From: Zymogenus sp964542895
Lineage (GTDB): Bacteria > Desulfobacterota > Zymogenia > Zymogenales > Zymogenaceae
Assembly (NCBI GenBank): GCA_964542895.1
Contig: CAZIWT010000002.1
Coordinates: forward strand, 9,525-73,524
Direction of reading: 5' to 3'
DNA length: 64,000 nt
Made by a program: the position numbers and the translations under genes. This document shows positions 1-8,427 of this stretch, one piece after another. The notes under the pieces were generated by a model that made no database searches, had not been told where the DNA came from, and saw only the letters and a list, made by a program, of their open reading frames with translations. The stretch's first letter is position 1; every line of letters starts with the position of its first letter.

Positions 1-819
1 GACCCCCTCGCCCCCCTTTCCCAGGGGGACCACGTTGTAGAGGAGGATGTGTCCCGCCGTCGCCGACGGGGAGAATTTCTTGGGATCGCCTTCGATATCT
101 GCTATGGAAAATGTCCCGTCCCCGGTCCTGAAGATTTTCTCATTAAGCAGGGGCACGTCCGGGTAGTTGTACTTCTTTATGTCCGGGTTGGCCGGGTTTA
201 CGAGGGCGCTGTAGCTGGATAAGAACCGGGCGTCGTGGAGTTTAAGCGCCTCCGAGTAGGAGAAGCGGATAAGCCCGGCGCAGTCGTTGTTTACATCGGC
301 CCAGCGGCGGTTCTTCTCGTAGACCTGAGATTCGCCCACGGCACAGAGCCACCGCCTGAAGTTGAGGCGATCGGTGTCTCCGAAGAGCTCCACAACGTCG
401 GGAAAGCCGTCCCCGTCCCCGTCGCGGTAGTCGGGTATGACCTTAAATGTCGCCTCTCCCCCTTTGAGGCCGTCGGAGTTTGCGGTAATTTTCACGCCTC
501 CCGCCTCGAAGGTAGAGATAAAGGTGAGATCCTTTTCCCCCCCCTCGAGCGTAACGGGCGTTTTTTCTATCATCAGGACGTCTGCGCCCGAGACCGAGAC
601 TTCGACCGGAATTTCCGCGTTCTTGACGGTCCTGCTTTTATCGTCCACGGCCCTTATCGTCACGGTGAGGGTCTCCTCCCCGTTGGCGTGAATCTCCCCC
701 TTCGAGGCCTTAAGATCAAGGCTTTCGGGACTCCCGTAGCAGGAGGCAAAAAGGAGGGCCAGAAGACAGAGAAGCAACCTCCCCCGGAAATAACATCTGT
801 CCTGCCTTTTTTCCCTCAC
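1..819 (-). CDS. DUF1175 / YfaT-like lipoprotein, 3' end outside window
   Basis: Minus-strand gene running off the left edge, 273 codons visible. It starts at a GTG after a purine-rich GGGGAGGGGAAG stretch, 20 bp after the preceding gene. The N-terminus has a hydrophobic stretch ending LLFASC, a lipobox, so an envelope lipoprotein is likely. Residues 27-120 look like an Ig-like beta domain (ESLDLKASKGEIHANGEE...). The following part carries DGDGDGFPDVVELFGD, a Ca-binding-like acidic motif, then ADVNNDCAGLIRFSYSEAL, resembling the DCAGL-R-F core of the DUF1175/YfaT family. Its partner upstream resembles YfaA, and in E. coli yfaT and yfaA are adjacent in the alpha-2-macroglobulin (yfaS) locus, which supports the call. 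Function unknown; a role in an envelope macroglobulin-type system is inferred from that gene order only. Confidence 0.65.
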   Translation of the reverse strand, partial: MREKRQDRCYFRGRLLLCLLALLFASCYGSPESLDLKASKGEIHANGEETLTVTIRAVDDKSRTVKNAEIPVEVSVSGADVLMIEKTPVTLEGGEKDLTFISTFEAGGVKITANSDGLKGGEATFKVIPDYRDGDGDGFPDVVELFGDTDRLNFRRWLCAVGESQVYEKNRRWADVNNDCAGLIRFSYSEALKLHDARFLSSYSALVNPANPDIKKYNYPDVPLLNEKIFRTGDGTFSIADIEGDPKKFSPSATAGHILLYNVVPLGKGGEGV

Positions 820-839
820 CTTCCCCTCCCCGGCGGTTT

Positions 840-2609
840 TCAGTCGAGGTCTTTTGCGACGAGTCTGAACTTCCCCTCAACCGCGTCTTCACCGAAGTTT
901 ATGCCGCCGTAGAACGAGACGAAGGATTGTCTCGTAAGCTCAAGCAGGGGGATGAATCTCTTTTCCGCGTCCTCGTAGAGGAAGTAGCGGTAGTGAGCGT
1001 TCAGGTTGATTATATACTTCTCTACGGTGTTCGTGAGGTTTTCGCCCGACAGATAGGCGTAGAGGTCGTAGCTTCCCAGGGGGAGGTCATTCTGGGCGTC
1101 GACGTAGGGGCCGCTCTTTACGAGGAAGTCCTCGTCAAAAAGCCCTTTGCCGCCCGTCTCGTTTATACTATTGAGTACGGGGGCGTTCAGCAGCCGTCCT
1201 ATAGTCGATATGTCCCTGTAGAAATAGAGCCTGTTGCCGTTAAGGGCGAAGCCCGGGTTGGCCACTCTGGTCTTGATATATTTGCTGCCGCTCCAATCCA
1301 CCTCCTCTTCCCACAGCTCGCCCATGTAGTGGAGGGCGGCCCCGCCGTACTCGAGGTAGCTCGGGCCGTCGTCCCAAAAGGCGTAGTCGAAGATATTCGA
1401 GAGGTTCTCGGAGACCGCCTCCTCTCCACCCTCCTTCACGCCGAGGCAGGAGAACACCTTTACGTACGGCTCTCTCCCCTCGTAGCCGATTCCCGTCACC
1501 GCCAGAAGGGTTCCCCCCGTAATGTTGCTCAGGACACCCCCCTCGAAATCAAAGCCCGCCTCGGTCTTCCACTTCTGGAGGATCGACACGTAGTTTACCC
1601 GCTCAAAGACGCCGGAAAACCAGTTCTTGATGAAATTTGCGTAGAGGATGGCCGGGTCGTAGGAGTTAAAGGCGACAAATCCCGCCGTCTCCGACGGGAG
1701 ATATTCTATCTCGGGCGCCGGTTTTTTACCGACCTCTCCAAGGCCGGAAAGGACCTTGTCTGTATATCCGGACTTCAGGGGTGCGTAAAGGCTCACGTCG
1801 GCGCCGTTTTCGGTGAAAGTTGTCGAGGTGAAGATCGAGTCGACCTCACTAATAAGCCTCTCGCCCCTTTTCAGGAGGCCCGTCTCGTAGGCCGCCGGCT
1901 CCGATATTTTGTGATAGATCAACACGTGGTATCCGGCGGGGATTGCGGCCGCCCCCGCTTTGAAGCCGGGGTCGTTCACGATGGTGTCGCCGCCGCCGGA
2001 AAGCGCATCGTGTTGGACCTTGAGCGCCAGGGAGGAGTCGGAAAAAATAACGTGGCTCGCCGTTATGGCGTAATAGACTTTTTTGTCTCCCGCATTTGCC
2101 GAGTAGACGGAAAGCCCGTCGATCTCTTCTCTTGAGATATTGTCTTTGAGGTTGGATAAGGTCTTGAGCAGAAACCTCTTGAGCCAGCCGATCTCGAAGA
2201 CCGCCACCGCCGCCCTGCCGCCGCCCGCCCGGGTTTTGTATATTGCGGCTTCCTTTCCTATCAGCAAGAGGGCCCTTCCCGGGGTGATCGAAATACCGAG
2301 GGATTTCTCCATATCCCCCAAAGTGGAGATCGCCGGGGCCGAGACGTCGGTCCTTATCGGTCCCTTTAAGACGGACAGGTCTTCCGCCTCGCCGTAGAAG
2401 GTGCTTTTGAGAAACGGTTTCAGGCCCTTCTTGATATCCTTGAAATATATCAGCGTCTCCGCTCTGCCGGAGACCTTATCGATAAGCCCCCCCGCTTCGC
2501 TTCCCGCCGCGGGGCCTATCAGGAGTGCACAGGAGATAAAAATCGCGATGGGAACCGTGATTAAAAACCGGATCCCCCTTGACGAATTACGACGCGATTT
2601 CGTTTTCAT
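840..2609 (-). CDS. DUF2138 / YfaA-like envelope protein
   Basis: 589 aa. ATG preceded by AAAGGAGG at good spacing. The N-terminus is basic followed by a hydrophobic segment (about residues 13-33), so it is exported or membrane-anchored. The rest is a long soluble domain without a catalytic motif I recognise; length and style (repeated LIGKEAAIYKT, YHVLIYHKI, GFVAFNSYDPAILYANF segments) resemble DUF2138 proteins such as E. coli YfaA, about 560 aa. It sits directly upstream of the YfaT-like gene (20 bp gap), matching the yfaT-yfaA pairing of the bacterial alpha-2-macroglobulin locus; the macroglobulin gene itself would lie left of the window if present. Family assignment is from memory of size, architecture and context; biochemical function is not known. 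Confidence 0.6.
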   Translation of the reverse strand: MKTKSRRNSSRGIRFLITVPIAIFISCALLIGPAAGSEAGGLIDKVSGRAETLIYFKDIKKGLKPFLKSTFYGEAEDLSVLKGPIRTDVSAPAISTLGDMEKSLGISITPGRALLLIGKEAAIYKTRAGGGRAAVAVFEIGWLKRFLLKTLSNLKDNISREEIDGLSVYSANAGDKKVYYAITASHVIFSDSSLALKVQHDALSGGGDTIVNDPGFKAGAAAIPAGYHVLIYHKISEPAAYETGLLKRGERLISEVDSIFTSTTFTENGADVSLYAPLKSGYTDKVLSGLGEVGKKPAPEIEYLPSETAGFVAFNSYDPAILYANFIKNWFSGVFERVNYVSILQKWKTEAGFDFEGGVLSNITGGTLLAVTGIGYEGREPYVKVFSCLGVKEGGEEAVSENLSNIFDYAFWDDGPSYLEYGGAALHYMGELWEEEVDWSGSKYIKTRVANPGFALNGNRLYFYRDISTIGRLLNAPVLNSINETGGKGLFDEDFLVKSGPYVDAQNDLPLGSYDLYAYLSGENLTNTVEKYIINLNAHYRYFLYEDAEKRFIPLLELTRQSFVSFYGGINFGEDAVEGKFRLVAKDLD

Positions 2610-2633
2610 AGCGATCCTCCTTTGTTATTTCAG

Positions 2634-3236
2634 CTATTTATTCGGGGATTCGGCCGAATAGGACTCCGGCAGTACCCCCTGTTTCAGAAGGATGTTGCTG
2701 AATCTGAGACAGACTATTTCCAATACCTTTTCCCTTTTGGCTTCAGGGATCATCTCCGTAAGCTCCGTGAGGTCGTCGAAGAAATCTTTCAGTTTTTCAT
2801 CGACGCTCTCTTTCACTTCACCGTATGATTTTACCGTATTGCCGAGAGATCTCCGAAGCGTCAGGTATTGCTCCCTCTCCGCTTTCAGAATATCGTCGAG
2901 GGAGTCGACTTTTTCCTCCCCCTCCGATTCGTCACCGTATTCATCGTCCGAGTGGTAGTAATCGTAGGTCTCTATCGGGACGTAGAGGCGGTTTCTCGCC
3001 CGGATGAATAGTTTCCACTCCTTTTTTGTCATCTCCCCCTTCTCGAAGGCGAGCTCCGGGGGCTCTGAATCGTCTTCGGAGATCGCGGCGACGACGTCGG
3101 CGAACACCCCCCCCTTTTTCACCGCCTCGGTCGTATCTCCCGCCGGTGATATCTTTTTCTCCCCACCGCACGAGACGAGAAGGAGCGATATAAGGAGCGG
3201 GACCAAAAGAAAAAAGCCTCTATTTATCGATTTCAT
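2634..3236 (-). CDS. Hypothetical acidic lipoprotein
   Basis: 200 aa. Signal sequence FFLLVPLLISLLLVSC is a textbook lipobox with Cys at residue 23. The mature part is highly acidic and charged (runs such as DEYGDESEGEEK) with a likely helical, coiled-coil-like C-terminal half. No catalytic motif. The start ATG overlaps the stop of the upstream ABC ATPase gene (ATGA), indicating translational coupling, and it is followed 24 bp later by the YfaA-like gene, so it belongs to the same envelope operon. I do not recognise a family. Confidence 0.75.
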   Translation of the reverse strand: MKSINRGFFLLVPLLISLLLVSCGGEKKISPAGDTTEAVKKGGVFADVVAAISEDDSEPPELAFEKGEMTKKEWKLFIRARNRLYVPIETYDYYHSDDEYGDESEGEEKVDSLDDILKAEREQYLTLRRSLGNTVKSYGEVKESVDEKLKDFFDDLTELTEMIPEAKREKVLEIVCLRFSNILLKQGVLPESYSAESPNK

Positions 3237-4138
3237 AATAAACTCCCCGAATTTGTGGCACTATTTTTTTTTAGGGCGCCTGACGCCCCCTTTAAGGCGG
3301 ACAGGATCTCCTTCAGGGCGTCCTCTGCCTTATAGGTGTCTGTATTAACGTCCCATCCTCTCTCCTTGAGGCGGATCAAGAGCTCCGTGACCTCCGGCAT
3401 AAAGCTCCCAAGGTGTTCTTCGGCCTCCGGATCGGAAAAGAGCTCGGAGGAGGGGCAGTCCGCCGCAACCTTTCCGCCTCTCAGGATTATTATCCGGTCG
3501 GCCGCGTTTATGATCTCTTCTATTACGTGGGAGATCAGTATTATCGTCTTCCCTTTTCTGTTCAGCTCCTTTATGTTTCCGATGGTCTCGGTTCTCGACT
3601 CGGCGTCGAGTCCCTGGGTGGGCTCATCGAAAATGAGGATATCGGGATCGACGGAAAGTATAGATGCGATGGCCACCTTTCTCTGCTCACCGCCCGACAG
3701 CGTAAAGGGGGAGCGGTTTTTAAGGGCGTCGTAGTCGAGGTTGACGAGATCCGCCGCCCTCCTCACCATCATTTCGATCTCCTTTTCGTTAAGCCTCTCC
3801 TTTTTATGTCTCAGGCCGAACTTCAGCTCCTTCTGGACCGTCTCCTCGAAGAGCTGGTGCTCCGGATACTGGAATACCAGCCCGACCCTCTCTGTCAAGG
3901 CCCCCGTCTTCTTTGTGTCCGGCCCGACAACGAAGTCCCCGACGCGGACGCTGCCCGCCGTCGGGATGAGGATGCCGTTCAGGTGTAGCGCCAGGGTCGT
4001 CTTCCCGGAGCCGGTCTCCCCGATCAGGGCGACGAACTCCCCCGCCTCGATCTCGAGACTTACCCCTGAAAGCGCCTCCTTTTCAATGGGTGTTCCCCGA
4101 TTGAAGTGCTGGTACAGATCTTTGATTTCGATGAGCAT
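3233..4138 (-). CDS. ECF-type ABC transporter ATP-binding protein
   Basis: 301 aa ATPase of the EcfA/CbiO type. Visible motifs: Walker A GETGSGKTT near residues 41-49, Q-loop in VFQYPEHQLF (the YPEHQLF form is typical of EcfA), signature LSGGEQRKVAIA, Walker B ILIFDEPTQGLD and the switch His in LISHV. ECF ATPases energise vitamin or metal uptake together with a T-protein and a substrate-binding S-component, but neither partner is encoded in this window. The C-terminal 40 residues extend past the usual nucleotide-binding domain. It lies 6 bp after the EF-Tu-like gene and overlaps the lipoprotein gene by 4 bp, so it is mid-operon. Substrate cannot be inferred. Confidence 0.85.
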   Translation of the reverse strand: MLIEIKDLYQHFNRGTPIEKEALSGVSLEIEAGEFVALIGETGSGKTTLALHLNGILIPTAGSVRVGDFVVGPDTKKTGALTERVGLVFQYPEHQLFEETVQKELKFGLRHKKERLNEKEIEMMVRRAADLVNLDYDALKNRSPFTLSGGEQRKVAIASILSVDPDILIFDEPTQGLDAESRTETIGNIKELNRKGKTIILISHVIEEIINAADRIIILRGGKVAADCPSSELFSDPEAEEHLGSFMPEVTELLIRLKERGWDVNTDTYKAEDALKEILSALKGASGALKKNSATNSGSLL

Positions 4139-4144
4139 AAAGCT

Positions 4145-4405
4145 TTAAGACGACACCTTAAAGACCATATCTCCCGGCCTTACCCTCTCGCCCACCTTGA
4201 TACCCACAAGGGAGCCGGAGGGGGCTTCCGCAACCTGTTTATTTTCCACCTCCATCGACTCGACCACCTCTGTAAAATCGGTTGTGGCGCCCTTGTAGTG
4301 AAGCTCGTCTCCCACCTTGATAGCGTCGTCGGTTACCTTGATGGCGGCGACGCTCGGCTTGGCGAAGAATTTGACTATTTCACCTACCATGACTTCCTCG
4401 GACAT
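4145..4405 (-). CDS. Stand-alone EF-Tu domain-II-like beta-barrel protein
   Basis: 86 aa. The start is the ATG preceded by AGGAGG (7-nt spacing); an in-frame ATG 27 bp upstream lacks a ribosome site. The sequence (VGEIVKFFAKPSVAAIKV, IKVGDELHYKG, GSLVGIKVGERVRPGDMVFKV) is a single translation-factor domain-II-type beta barrel with no GTPase domain. Such short proteins are usually annotated as elongation-factor-like; a similar barrel closes U32 peptidases. It lies downstream of selA in the same direction (about 150 bp gap) and immediately before the ECF ATPase. Whether it has any link to selenocysteine or RNA binding is not visible in the sequence. Confidence 0.7.
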   Translation of the reverse strand: MSEEVMVGEIVKFFAKPSVAAIKVTDDAIKVGDELHYKGATTDFTEVVESMEVENKQVAEAPSGSLVGIKVGERVRPGDMVFKVSS

Positions 4406-4557
4406 CGATTTCCTCCTAAAGATCGAAAACAATCGGGATATTTAGATTAACTTCGCTGTCTCTTCCTCAAGATTGTAAGATTATTTTCACGTTAGACATA
4501 TCTATATAGAAACGGATCTCGCTGAATATCGACGGAAGAGGGCCCCTCCCGATCGAT

Positions 4558-5994
4558 TTAGATCGCCCCCATGGCCTTAAGGATCCCCTTGGTCAGATTC
4601 GAGATCTCGCCGTCCGTTATCGTCCTCGGATCGATGATCACCCTCTCCTGAGCGATGCGGGAGATTATCGGCGGATCCTGTTCCCTCAACATCTCCTCCA
4701 GCTTGTCCGGGCCGATCTCGTTTGGAAATATCAAGACCACCCTCGTGGGGATATCCGCCGTGGGAAAAGACCCGCCCCCCGGCTGAGAAAAATCGTCCGC
4801 GCTCACCACGTCGAACCCGGGGTGCGGTACGCTGTTTATCTTCCTTACTATCTTCTTGACCCTCGCCTGTGTCTTGTCGTAGGGCATCGTGATCATCGAG
4901 AGGGCGGGGATCTTCTTCAGCGCGATCTCGACGTCCCTGTACATTAGAAGCGTGGCCTCCGCCGCCGCCAGGGTGAACTTGTCGATCCTCAGCGCACGGT
5001 TGAGGGGATTCTGCCTCACCTTTTTAATTGTCTCCTCTTTGCCCAAGATGAAGCCGGCCTGACCGCCGCCCAGAAGCTTGTCTCCCGAAAACGTAACGAC
5101 GTCCACTCCCGACTTCACGGTCTCGACGACCGTCGGCTCTTTCGGGAGGCCGAACCGGGCGAGATCGACCAGACACCCGCTCCCCAAATCTTCCACCACA
5201 GGGATATTATGCTTTTTGGCGAGCTTCACGAGCTCCGATGCGGGGACGTCCTCAGTGAACCCGACGATTCTGTAATTGGACGTGTGCACCTTCAAGATCA
5301 TTCCGGTTTCCGGCCCGATAGCGGCCTCGTAGTCGGAGAGCCTTGTCCTGTTTGTCGTCCCCACCTCTTTCAGCCTTGCGCCGCTCTTTTCCATTACGTC
5401 CGGGATACGAAAGGCGCCCCCGATCTCCACGAGCTCGCCCCGGGAGACTATGACCTCCTTCCCGTTTGACAGGGTGTTGGCTACAAGGAGGACGGCGGCG
5501 GCGTTGTTGTTTACGATGATGGAGGACTCGGCCGTCGTGATCTCACCTATCAGCTTACCGATGTGATCGTAGCGGGAGCCCCTCTCCCCCTTGTCCAGAT
5601 CGAACTCGAGGTTTGAATACCCCCCCGCTATCCTGATGACGTTATCCAGAACGTCCCTTCCGAGGGGCGCCCTGCCGAGGTTCGTGTGGAGCACGATCCC
5701 GGTGGCGTTAATGACCGGTCTCAAGGTGGTCTTGTGGGATGTCAGAAGCCACTCCTCAATAAGGGAGATCATGGACGACTCGGTAACATCGACCCCCTCG
5801 TCGTCGGAGAGGAGTCTTTCCCGGGTAATTGAGATCGCCTCCCGAACGGCCCTCTTCACCACCTTCTTGGAGTATTTGTCGACGAGGTCTTCCACCTTCG
5901 GGTGCATAAGGAGCTTGTCCACCGCGGGAAGGGTGGAGAGCTTCTCCTTTAAGGCCGAAGCATCCTCTCCTTTTTTAACGGCTTCTTCGGTCAT
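4558..5994 (-). CDS. selA: L-seryl-tRNA(Sec) selenium transferase
   Basis: 478 aa, full length for SelA. PLP-dependent enzyme that converts seryl-tRNA(Sec) to selenocysteinyl-tRNA(Sec) using selenophosphate. Recognised by the N-terminal PAVDKLL segment, the PVINATGIVLHTNLGRAPL block near residue 95, YSNLEFDLDKGERGSRY, the NNNAAAVLL segment, EDLGSGCLVDL and the PLP-lysine motif SGDKLLGGGQAG near residue 306. The presence of selA implies the organism makes selenoproteins, yet no selB, selD or tRNA-Sec was found here, and I did not recognise a UGA-containing gene in the window. It is the first gene of the minus-strand group that continues with the EF-Tu-like protein. Confidence 0.95.
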   Translation of the reverse strand: MTEEAVKKGEDASALKEKLSTLPAVDKLLMHPKVEDLVDKYSKKVVKRAVREAISITRERLLSDDEGVDVTESSMISLIEEWLLTSHKTTLRPVINATGIVLHTNLGRAPLGRDVLDNVIRIAGGYSNLEFDLDKGERGSRYDHIGKLIGEITTAESSIIVNNNAAAVLLVANTLSNGKEVIVSRGELVEIGGAFRIPDVMEKSGARLKEVGTTNRTRLSDYEAAIGPETGMILKVHTSNYRIVGFTEDVPASELVKLAKKHNIPVVEDLGSGCLVDLARFGLPKEPTVVETVKSGVDVVTFSGDKLLGGGQAGFILGKEETIKKVRQNPLNRALRIDKFTLAAAEATLLMYRDVEIALKKIPALSMITMPYDKTQARVKKIVRKINSVPHPGFDVVSADDFSQPGGGSFPTADIPTRVVLIFPNEIGPDKLEEMLREQDPPIISRIAQERVIIDPRTITDGEISNLTKGILKAMGAI

Positions 5995-6192
5995 GATATT
6001 AAAAATCCGAAAAAATTAGAAATAATCGGTTTTATCTTTCTCCGAAGGCTCATTGTTATAAGACGACACTATTTTATAGCATAAATAAACTATTTTTCAA
6101 GTAAAATAAAGAGATCGGGGAGATTGCAGAGATTGTATAGATTATATAGATTAATATTGCGGCGGGTTTTACCGCCGTGCTATAAAGGGGCT

Positions 6193-6705
6193 ATGGTGAA
6201 AAAGACCGCATTTTTGGGGCTCGGCTCCAATATCGGAGACAGGGCGAAGAACCTCGAGACGGCAGAATTGCTGATCTCCGGGATGGAAGGCGTCGACGTG
6301 ATGTCATCGTCTTCCCTCTATGAGACTGAGCCAGTGGGCGTTACCGATCAGCCGAGGTTCCTGAACGGCGCCCTTAAGATAGAAACGACTATCTCCCCGG
6401 AGGAGCTGATAGTGAGGCTCAAGGAGATAGAGAGGGAGATGGGGAGGGGCGATACCGTCCGGTGGGGGCCGAGGTTCATCGATATAGACATCCTGCTGTT
6501 CGAAGATCTGGTTATCGAGACCGCGGTCGATGGGATGGAGCTTATAATCCCCCACCCGGAGATGGCGTGTAGGTCTTTCGTTCTCGTCCCGTTGGCGGAG
6601 ATCGCCCCGGACGCGGTTCATCCCGTGTTGAAAAAGGATGTGGATGAGCTCCTCGACGACCTGGGGGATGTGGGGGGTGTTGTGAAATACCGGGGGGAGG
6701 ATTAA
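6193..6705 (+). CDS. folK: 2-amino-4-hydroxy-6-hydroxymethyldihydropteridine pyrophosphokinase
   Basis: 170 aa from the ATG preceded by AAAGGGG; a longer reading frame starting 69 bp upstream adds a non-homologous, tRNA-leader-like stretch and exceeds family length. Transfers pyrophosphate from ATP to 6-hydroxymethyl-dihydropterin in folate synthesis. Signature features: FLGLGSNIGDR at the N-terminus, SSLYETEPVGVTDQPRFLNGAL, the LKEIEREMGR helix, the catalytic block RWGPRFIDIDILLF and IPHPEMACRSFVLVPLAEIAP. It is monocistronic, convergent with the radical SAM gene whose end lies 28 bp away. Confidence 0.93.
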   Translation: MVKKTAFLGLGSNIGDRAKNLETAELLISGMEGVDVMSSSSLYETEPVGVTDQPRFLNGALKIETTISPEELIVRLKEIEREMGRGDTVRWGPRFIDIDILLFEDLVIETAVDGMELIIPHPEMACRSFVLVPLAEIAPDAVHPVLKKDVDELLDDLGDVGGVVKYRGED

Positions 6706-6733
6706 ACAAAAAAAGTATATCACTTCCGTCGCT

Positions 6734-7690
6734 TCAAGCGGACGAGCCTTCTTTTAATATTTTTGACAATTTCTCCGTTCTCTCCCTATCCTCGAACAGG
6801 AGCCTGCACGTCCCGCAGGGGGAGCGTAGGAGGAGTTCGTCCCTCGGCGTCGCCGGTTTTTCCTTCAGGAGGTCGAACACCGCCCTGGGGCCGATCGTGT
6901 AGAGGGCCTTTAGGAAGGGATCGGTGTCGTATCTCTTGATAATCTCCTTTAAGTGCGTCTCCTTCAGGTTCCCGAGGCACAGGGGGTGATTCCCCTCGAT
7001 GTTCGCTGCCTCCCCGCAGCAGGCGTATACGTCCCCGCCGGGCATGATGAAAGGTGTCCTCAAGGAGAGGCAGGGGAGAGCGGGGTTTTTATCCGGGAAC
7101 TCCTCCGGCGCCATCCTTTCCGTCGCCTCTCCGATGTACATCACCGGCGCGAACTGAACGACGTCGAGATTCGGGAGCCCCTCCTTTTCAAACCAACCTT
7201 TAAGGCCCTCCTCGGTGTCGTCCGCCTTCATCGTCGCCCTGACGATGTAGGGGATTTTCAGGGATTCGGCCGCTTTGGCGGCGTTGACGACGTTTTTTAC
7301 AGGGATGAACTCGTCGTGAAACGTGTCGGCGGAGAGCCCGATTCCGATCGTGTCCTTGAAGTCGGAGAGGATTTCCTTTGCCATCTCAAGGGTCTTGGCC
7401 CAGAAGGCGTTTGTCACGATCGTGTAGGGGATGTTTACCTCCCGCAATCTCTCGACCGCGTAGTAGAGGAGCTCCCTTACGATGAAGACCTCACCGCCGG
7501 TGAGCCCCACCGCTTCGATCACCGGAGTCTCGGCGATCTGGTCGATGAAGTCGTGGAGGTCTATTGTGGTGAAGTCGGAGTCGGCCTCCGATTTTACCCC
7601 CGACTTTTTCGAGGCGGGCCAGGCGCCGCAGTGCCTGCACCGGGCATTGCAGCGCCGGGTCAGCAGAAACGATATGGTGAGGTGCTCCAT
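6734..7690 (-). CDS. Radical SAM protein with SPASM-like C-terminal cysteines
   Basis: About 318 aa. Canonical [4Fe-4S]/SAM motif CNARCRHCG near residue 14, followed by the GGE-type motif GLTGGEVF and an LSADTFHDEF segment. The C-terminal half has a second Cys set: PCLSLRTPFIMPGG then YACCG, a later single Cys and CGTC near the end, as expected for an auxiliary-cluster (SPASM/twitch) domain. Start is ambiguous: the ATG used here gives MEHLTISF; a TTG nine codons upstream is also in frame. The upstream neighbour encodes a 157-aa protein of unknown function. Substrate unknown; similar domain architecture occurs in peptide- and small-molecule-modifying enzymes. It is not part of the RiPP locus at 33-41 kb. 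Confidence 0.8.
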   Translation of the reverse strand: MEHLTISFLLTRRCNARCRHCGAWPASKKSGVKSEADSDFTTIDLHDFIDQIAETPVIEAVGLTGGEVFIVRELLYYAVERLREVNIPYTIVTNAFWAKTLEMAKEILSDFKDTIGIGLSADTFHDEFIPVKNVVNAAKAAESLKIPYIVRATMKADDTEEGLKGWFEKEGLPNLDVVQFAPVMYIGEATERMAPEEFPDKNPALPCLSLRTPFIMPGGDVYACCGEAANIEGNHPLCLGNLKETHLKEIIKRYDTDPFLKALYTIGPRAVFDLLKEKPATPRDELLLRSPCGTCRLLFEDRERTEKLSKILKEGSSA

Positions 7691-7741
7691 TATATCCAAC
7701 CTGGCCAACTCGGCCAAAGATTTAATCTTGCAGATTATGCT

Positions 7742-8215
7742 CTATTTTTTTCTCTTTTCCTTCAACTGGGGAGGGACGTAGTCGTTGAATACCGTGAACT
7801 TGTGCTCAACAAACCTGATCGACTTTATCTTCGTGAAGACCATCCTCCCGTCGATCTCCTCGGTCCAGTTCAGCCCCTCCGGAAACATACAGTCCTGATA
7901 GAATCCCGGCCCGAGGGGCGGGAGTACCACCTCGGCCCCCTCCCTTCCCCCCACGTCCGGAACCCTGACCCCCCTGTACTTGCACCCTTTTTCTGTGAAG
8001 AACCTGACCTGCCAGTAGGCTGGGGAGGTCTTGTCCTCGCTCATGTGGTAGTCGGGCCCGGCGTAGATCGTCATCGAGCAGGGGGTGAAATCGCCGAGGG
8101 CGGCATCGAGGTCGTCGACCCTGTCGGTGAAGACCTTTCTCTTTCCCCGCCACATAGGCTCGTCCCAGAAGACAACGATAAGGGGAATTACCGTGAGCTT
8201 TCTCGGGGGCTTCAT
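7742..8215 (-). CDS. Hypothetical protein upstream of radical SAM gene
   Basis: 157 aa, no signal peptide or transmembrane segment and no family that I recognise. Starts MKPPRKLTVIPLIVVFWDEPMWRGKRKVF; contains aromatic- and Pro-rich segments and four isolated cysteines. It ends about 50 bp before the radical SAM start and is transcribed with it, so the two may act together. It is too long and not repetitive enough to look like a peptide precursor. A real gene is supported by codon use and a continuous frame aligned with the operon direction. Confidence 0.65.
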   Translation of the reverse strand: MKPPRKLTVIPLIVVFWDEPMWRGKRKVFTDRVDDLDAALGDFTPCSMTIYAGPDYHMSEDKTSPAYWQVRFFTEKGCKYRGVRVPDVGGREGAEVVLPPLGPGFYQDCMFPEGLNWTEEIDGRMVFTKIKSIRFVEHKFTVFNDYVPPQLKEKRKK

Positions 8216-8427
8216 ATTTTTTACCTTTCTTAGCTATTTGAATCCGACTCTATATAACACTTACGGTGTCGAAAGTCAACATGGCCCGGATTTGGACGGA
8301 ATTCGGGCTTCCGTCCGTCAATATTATTGCTTGACCGGAAATTGAGGAGATGATAGCCTATGTATCAAGTGAAAAATATTTGGAGACCTGTTGCCGGGAC
8401 GGTGAGTCGCTTAAAAAGGTGGATGTT

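Noticed and set aside
6734..8215. Second RiPP locus built on the radical SAM gene at 6.7 kb
   Set aside because: The neighbour is a 157-aa ordinary-looking protein; no short precursor or PqqD-like gene is nearby.
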